From positions 9,954 through 73,953 of the forward strand of contig DHXR01000004.1 in the NCBI GenBank assembly GCA_002413785.1: 64,000 nucleotides of DNA, given 5' to 3'. The translations under genes were made by a program, and so were the position numbers. This document shows positions 1-7,623 of the stretch, piece after piece (positions within the stretch are counted from its first letter, which is position 1; the number at the start of each line of letters is the position of its first letter). The notes below the pieces were generated by a model, which had not been told where the DNA came from, searched no databases, and worked only from the letters and a program-made list of their open reading frames with translations. The DNA is from Mucilaginibacter sp. UBA5151. Lineage in GTDB: Bacteria > Bacteroidota > Bacteroidia > Sphingobacteriales > Sphingobacteriaceae.

Positions 1-1042
1 CAAAGAAAACTATTGACCATAATTGAATTGGTTTTGTGTAGCTGTCTTTTTGTTTTTGATATGCTGCCGCTAAACCTGCGCTTGTTGCATCAGGCAACAA
101 ACTTTTAATTTCGTCAAACTGTGTTGAAAATTTTGTTGCCTGTTCAGATAAAAATGTTGCGATTTTATTTTTCAATTCCTCTGTGTCTTGAAGATAACCG
201 TTGATAGGTTTTCCATCTTCATCATTCTTTCCAAATATTTTTTCGTGTGTTTCTTCAATTTCTTTCTGAATAGCTTTTGACCTCTCATTTAAAGTATCAA
301 ACTCTGAAGCTTTTGTTATAAGAGATTCCTTTGCGGTCTTAATATCCTGTTCCCAAGTGGTTGTATTTTTCTGTATTTCTTCAACTATTGCTTTTTTTGT
401 TTCAATAGTCCCCAAAAATTCAGTAATAGTTTTTTCGTTTTCTGTTGCAACTCTTTGCTTTTCCTGAAAATCGGCGACGATAGTTGCCGATGAATTTTTT
501 AGTTCTGTTACTTCTGTATTGATTATTACAATTTCATCTTTCAAAGTTGTTGCATCGGTTGTGAGCGTATTAAGATTTGTAACAGTCGTTTCTTTAAGCG
601 TAAGTAATTCTGCATTTATTCTTTTTAGTTCTTCATTGTTTGAAGTGAGTAAATCCAGTTCTGCCTTTGCCTTTGCAATATCTATTTCGGTTCGGATTGG
701 AGCAGTGTTTATCACTGCTGCATAGGTTTCTCTTGCTAATGAACTGAGTTTGGAAATAAGTTTTAAAATGGTGTTGAATTTATCCCCCGTGATTTTATCA
801 AACTTCTCGTCTAATTCTCTGAAAAGTTTTTCAAAAATTTCTGCTGCTTCCCGTTTGAGAAGTATAACTTCAAAATGATTGTCATGTCCATTTAGGGTTG
901 TGAGGATGCTATTACAGTCATTAAGAGATTCAATTATGAGTGCTCTTGAAATTCCTGGGAAACCTTTCAAATCGTTCTCGTCAGGGAACCTCTCTGTGAT
1001 TGTTCCGATAAGTTCGGTTAGTTTTTGCATTGTCTGCTCCAT
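1..1042 (-). CDS. Coiled-coil protein, N-terminal part (3' end outside window)
   Basis: An open minus-strand frame runs from an ATG at 1042 to the window edge, 347 codons without a stop, so the C-terminus is missing. The protein begins MEQTMQKLTELIGTI. It is rich in Lys, Glu, Leu, Thr and Asn in heptad-like patterns (roughly residues 110-300), which predicts long coiled coils. The last visible residues (KPIQLWSIVFF) look like the start of a membrane segment, suggesting a membrane-anchored coiled-coil protein. I do not recognise the family. The gene lies outside the defence blocks and may belong to the flanking chromosome or to another cargo unit. Confidence 0.75.
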   Translation of the reverse strand, partial: MEQTMQKLTELIGTITERFPDENDLKGFPGISRALIIESLNDCNSILTTLNGHDNHFEVILLKREAAEIFEKLFRELDEKFDKITGDKFNTILKLISKLSSLARETYAAVINTAPIRTEIDIAKAKAELDLLTSNNEELKRINAELLTLKETTVTNLNTLTTDATTLKDEIVIINTEVTELKNSSATIVADFQEKQRVATENEKTITEFLGTIETKKAIVEEIQKNTTTWEQDIKTAKESLITKASEFDTLNERSKAIQKEIEETHEKIFGKNDEDGKPINGYLQDTEELKNKIATFLSEQATKFSTQFDEIKSLLPDATSAGLAAAYQKQKDSYTKPIQLWSIVFF

Positions 1043-1784
1043 ACTATAATTCTTTAAAAGAAATCAAAAGTAAAATTTATGACCGTCAATTTCTTGCAGG
1101 TCGTTTAGGGTTCGCTGTGTCGCCAAAGAGTTGCGCATAACTATAAGATTGTGGCAAGTTACCGTTATCCGCCTTATAAAGGTAGAATTGTTGCAAGTCT
1201 TTTTCAAATATTCATTTCCCTGGCATTTTAGTACTCCCTACAGGATCAGCTAAAAACGAACTTAAACCATTTAAACGAGATTTTAGATTTAATCACAAAA
1301 CAGCTATTACGATAAATTTTTGCGGTTTACATAAAAAATTCGTTTAGGTAACATAAGCTGGATATTCCGGGAGGCTTGACCAGGCGATTCCGTGCGCTCC
1401 AGTGCACCAATTTGTGTAGGCAATTAGGGAAATCGCAATTAATAATCAACAAATTAATATGGTCAATGTGTTACGGAATCAACTGTTTGCTATTCCGGAA
1501 CGGGGTGGTCAATGGCTCCGGAATGTCCACCATTACCGCCCGCGCCAAGCCGTTTCAACAAATTGTAATCGCCTATTGTATCAAAATTAACCTTGAATTT
1601 TTTCTTTGTCATTAGAGTAGATTTTTGCTAATTATATTTATTCGGAATATGTTGCAATTCAAATTTACTACTCTCCTTGAGTCACCGCTTTATAAAGTAC
1701 CGGGTTATTACAAAATTCAGTTAACGGGCCTTTCATCTGATAGAATATAGCAGAATGATTGATGCTGTTATAACTATGCAACCG
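1043..1784. other. Gene-free stretch with IS relics
   Basis: No convincing gene is present. The part nearest the coiled-coil gene (about 1079-1200) is non-coding and unrecognised. 1364-1550 carries degenerate IS21-like terminal motifs, listed separately. The rest is AT-rich with stops in all frames. The 79-codon plus-strand frame at 1376-1615 runs through the repeats and has no protein-like composition, so I do not call it. Confidence 0.6.
1364..1540. mobile_element. Degenerate IS21-family end repeats (relic)
   Basis: Two direct motifs of the form GGTCAATG-N4/5-CGGAAT lie at 1461-1478 and 1507-1524. Inverted versions (ATTCCG...GACC and ATTCCG...TGCACC) lie at 1364-1381 and about 1387-1408. 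Arrays of GGTCA(A/C)TTT-like plus CCGGAAT motifs are typical transposase-binding repeats at the ends of Bacteroidota IS21-type (istA/istB) elements. No transposase gene is present. I infer a decayed solo end; a similar relic lies near 44.57-44.62 kb. Confidence 0.4.
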
Positions 1785-1913
1785 GTGGATAAACCACGTT
1801 ATATTGACCCCACTTCGTCAATTTAAATTTGATCACTTTTGTTGCTGATTACCAATTTGTTATTGGGAATTTGCAACTTGGTAAAGAGGGGTCAAAGAGA
1901 TTGGTATTTCCAC
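1785..1913. mobile_element. MITE-like inverted-repeat element, copy 1
   Basis: About 129 bp bounded by imperfect terminal inverted repeats: GTGGATAAACCACG... on the left and a right end that reads GTGGAAATACCA... on the other strand, both leading into TTGACCCC(T/A)CTTCG/A-type sequence. The whole element matches 5437-5562 at about 90% identity. The core contains GATCACTTTTGTTGC and TTATTGGGAATTTGC. No target duplication is obvious. It appears to truncate a small regulator remnant at 1914-2051. Confidence 0.6.
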
Positions 1914-2051
1914 AAAGTCCTTTAAATCATCTGGCAATACGTTGAAATACGCGCAAATAATGACAAGTATCAAGTTAAATTTGGTATTTGCCATTATTAG
2001 TAATACTTTAAATACCCCAATTGCTTTTGGGCAATGTTCACAAACTTTCAA
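1914..2051 (-). pseudogene. Truncated XRE-like regulator fragment
   Basis: The minus frame encodes ICAYFNVLPDDLKDF, which resembles the C-terminal end of small XRE-type helix-turn-helix proteins (a start-of-last-helix ICxYF followed by P-x-DL). It then runs directly into the MITE-like element at 1913, so the true C-terminus is replaced. The 5' side overlaps the stop of the 410-aa gene and has no plausible helix-turn-helix N-terminus. I read it as a remnant. The family assignment is weak because only about 30 residues look meaningful. Confidence 0.3.
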
Positions 2052-3270
2052 AATAACTGCTTGAATTTAAATACCTGTGCAGCTCTATTTTGTTTCGGTC
2101 AGGCGTATAAGACGTGGACATCACTTCCAAAGAACCCACTTCGAGCAGGGAGCCGCAGCCCGCCTCCCGAAACAGGGCGCTCAGTTTTTCATCTTCCCCG
2201 ATATGGTAAGCGGTAAAGGTGGATAGCTTGTCGATACCCAGATATTTTTTATCATATTTTTCCAGCTGGGTCAATTGCCTTAGTCTCCGGCCCTCCGGCG
2301 TCCCGTCATTAGTCAAAAACAGGAAAGAACGGATGACCAGCTTATCGTCATGCAGCGTGGTTAACAGGTAACCCACTTTATGGTTATGCAGGCAAAAACC
2401 GATCAGGCTATGGTCCGTCCCCCTAACATAAGTAACTGGCTGGTTAAACATCTCAAAAAATAAGTGCACATGTACCACGTCAGGTTGCAGCCCCAGCCGT
2501 TCATCCAGCCGTAGCAAGGCATGACGTTGTATGTACAATGGCAACGGCTCGTCGGTAACGGTTTTAAATCCGATGTCCGAGGGTTTAATGATCACCTGTA
2601 ACGTTTGGTCAAAAGGCGCAGGCCTGGAAACCGGCAGGATCTCCCGCTTACGGCCATTGATGGCAATAGACGATACCACGGGTTTGAACAGGTGAACGAA
2701 AACCGTATTCGGATTGAGCGGTACCTTGCCAATATTGGTCTGCTCCGTATCGGCCAGCAGGAAACCTTCGTAATAGTTCCCGTTACGCGCATCCATCAGG
2801 AACAAAAGAAAAGACAGTTCGTCCGCCGCTTCATAATAACGCCCCTTTTCGGTGAGCAAATGAGGCTTAAATATCTGCCGCAGTTCTTCCGAACCCGCGA
2901 ACCGGTCAGTCGCCATCATGTCGATAAAATGCAGCAGGCTTAGCCCCTCGCATAACATCATCTTTAATGGTATCGCCCCGCCTGAATCGGTCATGACGGA
3001 AGTGTTATCCAGCAGCAATAAAAACGCACGGCGGTAGCGTTCCCACCGTTCCTCCACGATATGCTCCCCCGGTGCCACCTTTATGCTTAACGCAGGATAG
3101 CGTTTCTCATAAATAATATCCACATCCACTGGGGGTATCTTTTCAAACCAGCCCGGCCCGACCATCTGGTCGCTGACCATTTTTAACCGACCGATATAAT
3201 CCCGTTTATGCCTGGCCTGCAAGATCCTGGGGTCTTCCTTGATCCGTTTTTTGAGTTTTTTCCTGCCCAT
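2038..3270 (-). CDS. Hypothetical protein, 410 aa
   Basis: A soluble 410-residue protein with a very basic N-terminus (MGRKKLKKRIKEDPR) and no signal peptide or membrane segment. It is visibly more GC-rich than its neighbours, which suggests a separate origin. I recognise no domain or catalytic motif. His-rich patches occur mid-protein (VVHVHLFFEMF, CLHNHKVGY), but no conventional metal motif is clear. It stands alone on the minus strand, with a 48-codon frame 61 bp upstream and MITE and IS debris downstream. ATG at 3270 gives the longest frame and the basic N-terminus looks genuine. Confidence 0.75.
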   Translation of the reverse strand: MGRKKLKKRIKEDPRILQARHKRDYIGRLKMVSDQMVGPGWFEKIPPVDVDIIYEKRYPALSIKVAPGEHIVEERWERYRRAFLLLLDNTSVMTDSGGAIPLKMMLCEGLSLLHFIDMMATDRFAGSEELRQIFKPHLLTEKGRYYEAADELSFLLFLMDARNGNYYEGFLLADTEQTNIGKVPLNPNTVFVHLFKPVVSSIAINGRKREILPVSRPAPFDQTLQVIIKPSDIGFKTVTDEPLPLYIQRHALLRLDERLGLQPDVVHVHLFFEMFNQPVTYVRGTDHSLIGFCLHNHKVGYLLTTLHDDKLVIRSFLFLTNDGTPEGRRLRQLTQLEKYDKKYLGIDKLSTFTAYHIGEDEKLSALFREAGCGSLLEVGSLEVMSTSYTPDRNKIELHRYLNSSSYFESL

Positions 3271-3331
3271 TAGGTATAATTTTATAGGTTTACAATGGGT
3301 ATATAACGGAAAAATAGCTGTTTTGATTGAA

Positions 3332-3478
3332 TTAAAATATCGGTAAAGATTGATCGATAGGCTCGGGCAGCTGGTTCCAATTCATGTCATCAGAACGGGG
3401 ACAATCTCTGTTAGCACCGGGATATAATATCCACATGCTAAGTTGTAGTTTGATTTTTTCTTTTTCACCAGCCCCCAT
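3332..3478 (-). CDS. Putative small protein, 48 aa
   Basis: An ATG at 3478 opens a 48-codon frame (MGAGEKEKIKLQLSMWILYP..., ending PEPIDQSLPIF) that stops 61 bp before the 410-aa gene on the same strand. Composition is protein-like and the C-terminal half is rich in Asp, Asn and Pro. It could be a genuine microprotein co-transcribed with the 410-aa gene, or the 3' tail of a lost larger gene. The N-terminal AGEKEKIKL resembles AGEEKIKLS inside the MobB relaxase, which hints at a relaxase remnant, but the match is short. Confidence 0.35.
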   Translation of the reverse strand: MGAGEKEKIKLQLSMWILYPGANRDCPRSDDMNWNQLPEPIDQSLPIF

Positions 3479-3564
3479 TAGAATTTTGATGATTTGTGAA
3501 CCCTAATACCTGAAAGTTTTTTTTATCAGCCATTTATCCGCCAAATACCAAATATATCCGCCAT

Positions 3565-3744
3565 TTATCTGCCAAATTTTAGCTTATTGACACTCCCTTT
3601 TTTATCCCCTTCTCTTAAAAAGATATTTAAGCGCACTAAATTTTCTAAATCTCTTGACGAAGTTCTGTCTGAAATGTCTTGTAGTTTTTGATATTCTTTA
3701 TTTGTAATACTGCCTTCTCTTTTCGTATATATTATTGCTTTTAT
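3565..3744 (-). pseudogene. Detached winged-helix 3' end of the AlbA_2 gene
   Basis: The frame reads IKAIIYTKREGSITNKEY...DISDRTSSRDLENL, a winged-helix domain closely parallel to the one that ends the upstream 450-aa protein (KKALLFTKSNTSITNAQY...NVSKRTASNDLQLL). It is out of frame with that gene and has no start codon. Between them lie two direct repeats of GGGGCAACAAAGGGG, a likely slippage site. I infer that the protein originally carried two tandem winged helices and lost the second through a frameshift. A tail of GGCGGATAAATGGC-type repeats follows the stop. Confidence 0.5.
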
Positions 3745-3767
3745 TTGTCGTTACCCCTTTGTTGCCC

Positions 3768-5120
3768 CTATAAGCTTTCAATTGCCCCTTTGTTGCCCCT
3801 TTGCAAAATATAATAAGTCCCTTTGCCTGTTGTACCAATTTTTAAAAGCAGGTTCTTTTCCATCAGCAATTGAAGATCATTTGAAGCAGTACGCTTAGAC
3901 ACATTAAAAAGGTTTTGATACTGAGCATTCGTAATACTTGTATTGCTTTTAGTAAATAGAAGTGCTTTTTTAAACCTTTCTTCTAAACCTAAGCCTGTCA
4001 AATATTCATCTGTATAAATATCTTTGAGAAAGGTAACTACCACACCGCCCCAAGCTTCTTCAAATAAAGGTTCAGGTAATCCAGCTTCCCGACAGGCCGT
4101 TATTATTTTTTCAATACCACGTCCCCATGATTCTATATACCCAGCCCGAAAAAATACTTCAGCAACGTGTTTATTACGCGGATGGGACGCGTGTTTTTCT
4201 TTTAATTTTTCCAAAGGAATATCAGCAGGCAATTTACCTGGGTTCCATAGCATTAACTTATCATCATATACGCTAAGCTGGATGGTGGTACTGGTATAAT
4301 CTTTGTGTACAATCGCATTTAAAACCGCTTCTCTTAATGCCGCTTCAGGGTACTCCAACTTTTCAATTCGTTGGATACCTTCATAACTTATTGGTGAAAT
4401 CAGATACCTTTCTTTTAGTAATCGTATCACCCGGTCTACCATTTCAAAAATATTTCCTTCAATGGTATCCTGAAATCTTAAATCAGCATCAGAAACGCCA
4501 AATCTTCCAATTTTAAAGTAGCTATGGATAAAGTACCGCATCGGCTTTTTGCCAAATAGTAAAATAGCCGCAGCCTTTAGTTTACCATCAGGGGTGATCA
4601 ATTCCAAATTTTGCAATAAGGTATTAAGATCATCTTTATCAGCCGCCGGGTAAATGCGCCCGCTTTTAATAGCAGCCTTTAAAAAAGATGCCACAGCAGT
4701 TTCATCTATATCTTCGATGTTAGCATGATTCATAGGCGTATCATCCCATGTTCTGCCAATTTTTTTAAGTAAAAAATCATGCAATGCTGTGCCTTTCAAT
4801 TCCTGTTTGGTACTACCGCTCCGATAATGATAAATACCATGATAAGAAATCGGTATATTGCTGACAGGCACATCAATTTCAATGTAATGTTTTCCGCCCT
4901 TTTGATGTAGGTTAACATCTACTACCAAACCCAAATGATTCACAGCTTTATTCGGAATGTCCTCCATCAGCTTTTTGTAATCATCAACGCCGGTTACACT
5001 TTCTTTATCGTCAATACCTATAAATATCTGACCACCCTGGGCATTAGCAAAGCCACATACCCATTTCAGGTACTCATCCCGCCAAGACTGTTTATATTCT
5101 ATATTTTGTTTTTCAGGCAT
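3768..5120 (-). CDS. AlbA_2 (Schlafen-like) ATP-binding transcriptional regulator
   Basis: 450 aa. The N-terminus is an AlbA_2/divergent AAA_4 domain (residues ~1-120: EYKQSW, GFANAQGGQIFIGIDD, HYRSGSTKQEL). A central HATPase_c_4-like region follows (~255-345: ALREAVLNAIVHKDY, SWGRGIEKI), then a C-terminal winged helix (~375-440). This architecture is annotated as RecG-like or Schlafen AlbA_2 and is common in mobile DNA; members act as regulators or in phage defence. No helicase domain is present despite the common name. The tail ends in QRGNKG before an early stop, with a second winged helix stranded out of frame downstream (3565-3744), so this copy may be shortened. Confidence 0.85.
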   Translation of the reverse strand: MPEKQNIEYKQSWRDEYLKWVCGFANAQGGQIFIGIDDKESVTGVDDYKKLMEDIPNKAVNHLGLVVDVNLHQKGGKHYIEIDVPVSNIPISYHGIYHYRSGSTKQELKGTALHDFLLKKIGRTWDDTPMNHANIEDIDETAVASFLKAAIKSGRIYPAADKDDLNTLLQNLELITPDGKLKAAAILLFGKKPMRYFIHSYFKIGRFGVSDADLRFQDTIEGNIFEMVDRVIRLLKERYLISPISYEGIQRIEKLEYPEAALREAVLNAIVHKDYTSTTIQLSVYDDKLMLWNPGKLPADIPLEKLKEKHASHPRNKHVAEVFFRAGYIESWGRGIEKIITACREAGLPEPLFEEAWGGVVVTFLKDIYTDEYLTGLGLEERFKKALLFTKSNTSITNAQYQNLFNVSKRTASNDLQLLMEKNLLLKIGTTGKGTYYILQRGNKGAIESL

Positions 5121-5189
5121 TATTAGTATTTAAAAGAGGTATCCGCAAAAATACAATTATAGATGAGTTAATAATACATCTAAGGCTAC

Positions 5190-5436
5190 TCACCTGCCGG
5201 GTTTATCATTTTCCACTGCATCTATTTTAAATTCAAATACGTACTGATCATCTGCCGCTGGTAATCGTAGATTAAGCGGATTTTTATCGTTAATAACCTC
5301 TAAAAAATTATGTATTAAAATATGGATGCAACGTTTAGTTTTCTTGGCAATATCCGCGATCAAGGTGATAAACATATCAGGCGGCGACATTACAAATCTT
5401 AATAAATTGTTTTGACCTTGTAAATGATTTATATGG
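5190..5436 (-). pseudogene. 3' gene fragment truncated by MITE copy 2
   Basis: The minus frame from the edge of the MITE-like element encodes HINHLQGQNNLLRF...IAKKTKRCIHILIHNFLEV...FEFKIDAVENDKPGR and then stops at 5190. Codon usage and composition look real, but the only available start codon (5486) lies inside the MITE-like repeat, so the native N-terminus was removed by that insertion. I do not recognise the protein. Confidence 0.4.
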
Positions 5437-5562
5437 GTGGAAACCACGTTATATTGACCCCTCTTCGCCAATTTTAATTTGATCACTTTTGTTGCGGATA
5501 ACCAATTTGTTATTGGGAATTTGCAAATTGGTGAAGAGGGGTCAAAGAGATTGGTATTTCCA
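5437..5562. mobile_element. MITE-like inverted-repeat element, copy 2
   Basis: Second copy of the 1785-1913 element. The left end GTGGAAACCACG... leads into TTGACCCCTCTTCGCCAATTT. The right end is its near-complement, with AAATTGGTGAAGAGGGGTC at 5526-5544. The inverted repeats are about 37 bp and imperfect. The ends separate two unrelated truncated frames, one on each strand, so the insertion or a later deletion disrupted coding DNA. Confidence 0.65.
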
Positions 5563-5674
5563 ACCTATTGCTTATTGTGCATTTGCAGACCCCAATAATA
5601 TGCCTATTTATCGATTTGGTGAGATTTCAAGATTGTTTCCAGAAGGACAAATCTTAGTTCAGTGGGTTGACTAA
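5563..5674 (+). pseudogene. 3' gene fragment to the right of MITE copy 2
   Basis: Directly beyond the MITE-like end the plus frame reads PIAYCAFADPNNMPIYRFGEI...FPEGQILVQWVD and stops at 5674. The residues look like a genuine C-terminus but have no native start, since the frame is opened only by the repeat. It is not the missing half of the 5190-5436 fragment, because it lies on the other strand. 5675-5763 contains nothing I recognise. Confidence 0.3.
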
Positions 5675-5763
5675 GTGCGCCATCAGCGGTGACGGGCCAC
5701 GGTTATTTTGGTCAACGCTACCTGGCCGTCCAATTACCCAGTTATTAGGTACAGCTATCGATA

Positions 5764-7623
5764 TTAATTATTGCTATCACTGATGAAACCAATTTTTTGT
5801 AAATCGGCTCTTTCTTTTTTATTTAGTTTTGGGGTGGCTAATACAAGTAAATGCATTGGTCTCGAACAGGCAACATAGGCAAATCGAATATGCTCGCCTT
5901 CACTGACATTTTCGGCAATCCAGTGCGAATAGTGCCCGCCTTTACTTTGTTTATTAGGATGTGATAGAAGTAGAACCGCTTCTAAGCTTTCACCTTTTAC
6001 ACTATGAATAGTTGTGGTACGTATATTATTCTGAACCGTTACAAGATCACTAATACCACGCACTGGTAAAGTCTTTGAATTATCCGGTGCTCGTATTTTT
6101 CCTTTGATATCGGCAAATTGATTTTGGGGCTGTGGAAGCTGCTGCCAGGATGACTCCAGATAACTTTTTAAAGATAAAACCCATTTTGGCCAGAGAACAT
6201 CATTGCCATCAACTTTGAAAGGACATATCTTAACTCCATCGTTTAATAAGGCACGTAAAAGTAATCGCCAACTTACTGCATCGCTGTTAAGCGGGCAATG
6301 TTGATTTTTATAATCGCCATGACCATCGTAAGCTAAATAACAGATTGCTTGCCCCATAAATTTAAGCGATAGAGTCAAGTTTTCAGTGTTCTTGGGCGAG
6401 TTTGCCCATGTGTCCAAAGCCATAGCAATTAGCTCCGACTTATTATATTTGGAATTTTTTGATTGGCTTTTTAAAGAGTCAAAAGTTGTCTTTCCTCTTG
6501 CTAATATGGCAGAACAACTAATGTTTAAATTATTGTCTCTTATAAGTTGTTCGAATTTCAAAGGGAGTTGATTAAATGATTTTTCATCGTATTCCCAAAG
6601 TACAATGGGTTGGTTTATTTTTTGTTTTTGTAAGCCAATGATTGATTGGCCGGATGTACCAAATGCATTACAAACGTCAACAATAGCCTGGCAACTTCTA
6701 TAATTATTAGTCAACTTTAGAGTTAGCAGCTTTTGCCTTATGGAATAGTTTAGAAAGTTGACCGGATTAACTTTTCTGAACTTGTATATTGATTGTTTGA
6801 CATCGCCGACACAATGAATATTGCTGCCGCAATTTTGCAAAAGTTCAATTAGCTCAATTTGGTGTTCTGATAAATCTTGGCATTCATCAATTAATATGAC
6901 TGGAAAACGCTTTGAGAGTTTATCAGCTAAAGGGGAAAACTTTTTAAGGATTTTTATACTTAAAATTTCTGCATCGGTATAAGTAGCAAAACCTTTTTTT
7001 ATAAATTTAAATTTATTATCAACAAGCCTCTTTAAATCATCGCCGGATATTGATTGCAAAGATTTATCTAAGCTTTCATCATTACTGTGAATTTTTTTCC
7101 AATCATCCGAACAATAGTATTGGGTTGCCCTAAGATTTGTTTTGACACTATTTAAATCTACAGTTACCGAATAATGATGTAAAAAACCTGCATTTCTATC
7201 ATCCTCAACAATCCTTATACTTTTATTGCCATCTATTCCCTCAAAACCGATTAAGGTATGGCAATATGGTTGTAGGATATAATTATGAAGCCAGCTATCA
7301 AAGGTTCCTACAAAATGAGGAAATGGAATTATACTGGTGTACGTTTTTATCCTTTGTTCTAAAACTTTTGCCGCACTATTAGTGAAAGTTAGAATGGCCA
7401 TGCCACCACTAATATTTTTCCATCGTTTTAAGGCAATACAGAACCTCAAGCTGATAACTTCGGTTTTTCCACTACCGGCACAGGCATCTAAGAATGTTGA
7501 TTTTTCGAGAAAAAAATTGATGTAGCTTGCCTGCTCTGCACTTAGGCTTATGAGTTGGCCGACTGGCACACTTAAGGCTTGGCTTAGTTTGTAGATTTGT
7601 TTATATCGAATATTCCTATTCAT
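5764..7623 (-). CDS. gajB: Gabija-like UvrD/Rep-type helicase
   Basis: 619 aa superfamily 1A helicase. Walker A is DACAGSGKT (residues ~46-54), motif II is LIDECQD (~245), followed by NNYRS, TTIHSVKGESLEAVLLL (~538) and a motif VI-like FAYVACSRPMHLLVLAT. The gene overlaps the upstream OLD-family nuclease gene by 8 bp, the hallmark arrangement of Gabija (GajA nuclease with GajB helicase-like NTPase). In characterised Gabija, GajB binds the GajA tetramer and the complex degrades DNA when nucleotide pools fall. GajB is usually nearer 500 aa, so this one is long. Alternatively the pair is a standalone class 2 OLD-UvrD module. Confidence 0.85.
   Translation of the reverse strand: MNRNIRYKQIYKLSQALSVPVGQLISLSAEQASYINFFLEKSTFLDACAGSGKTEVISLRFCIALKRWKNISGGMAILTFTNSAAKVLEQRIKTYTSIIPFPHFVGTFDSWLHNYILQPYCHTLIGFEGIDGNKSIRIVEDDRNAGFLHHYSVTVDLNSVKTNLRATQYYCSDDWKKIHSNDESLDKSLQSISGDDLKRLVDNKFKFIKKGFATYTDAEILSIKILKKFSPLADKLSKRFPVILIDECQDLSEHQIELIELLQNCGSNIHCVGDVKQSIYKFRKVNPVNFLNYSIRQKLLTLKLTNNYRSCQAIVDVCNAFGTSGQSIIGLQKQKINQPIVLWEYDEKSFNQLPLKFEQLIRDNNLNISCSAILARGKTTFDSLKSQSKNSKYNKSELIAMALDTWANSPKNTENLTLSLKFMGQAICYLAYDGHGDYKNQHCPLNSDAVSWRLLLRALLNDGVKICPFKVDGNDVLWPKWVLSLKSYLESSWQQLPQPQNQFADIKGKIRAPDNSKTLPVRGISDLVTVQNNIRTTTIHSVKGESLEAVLLLSHPNKQSKGGHYSHWIAENVSEGEHIRFAYVACSRPMHLLVLATPKLNKKERADLQKIGFISDSNN

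Noticed and set aside
1079..1200. Possible structured or cassette-type recombination site downstream of the coiled-coil gene start
   Set aside because: The sequence has a flavour of Bacteroidota intergenic spacers, but I could not define paired arms or a second copy in the window.
3720..3800. GGGGCAAC-type repeats as a CRISPR or regulatory array
   Set aside because: Only two imperfect copies lie within coding sequence at the end of the AlbA_2 gene; there are no spacers, so they were treated as a slippage site.
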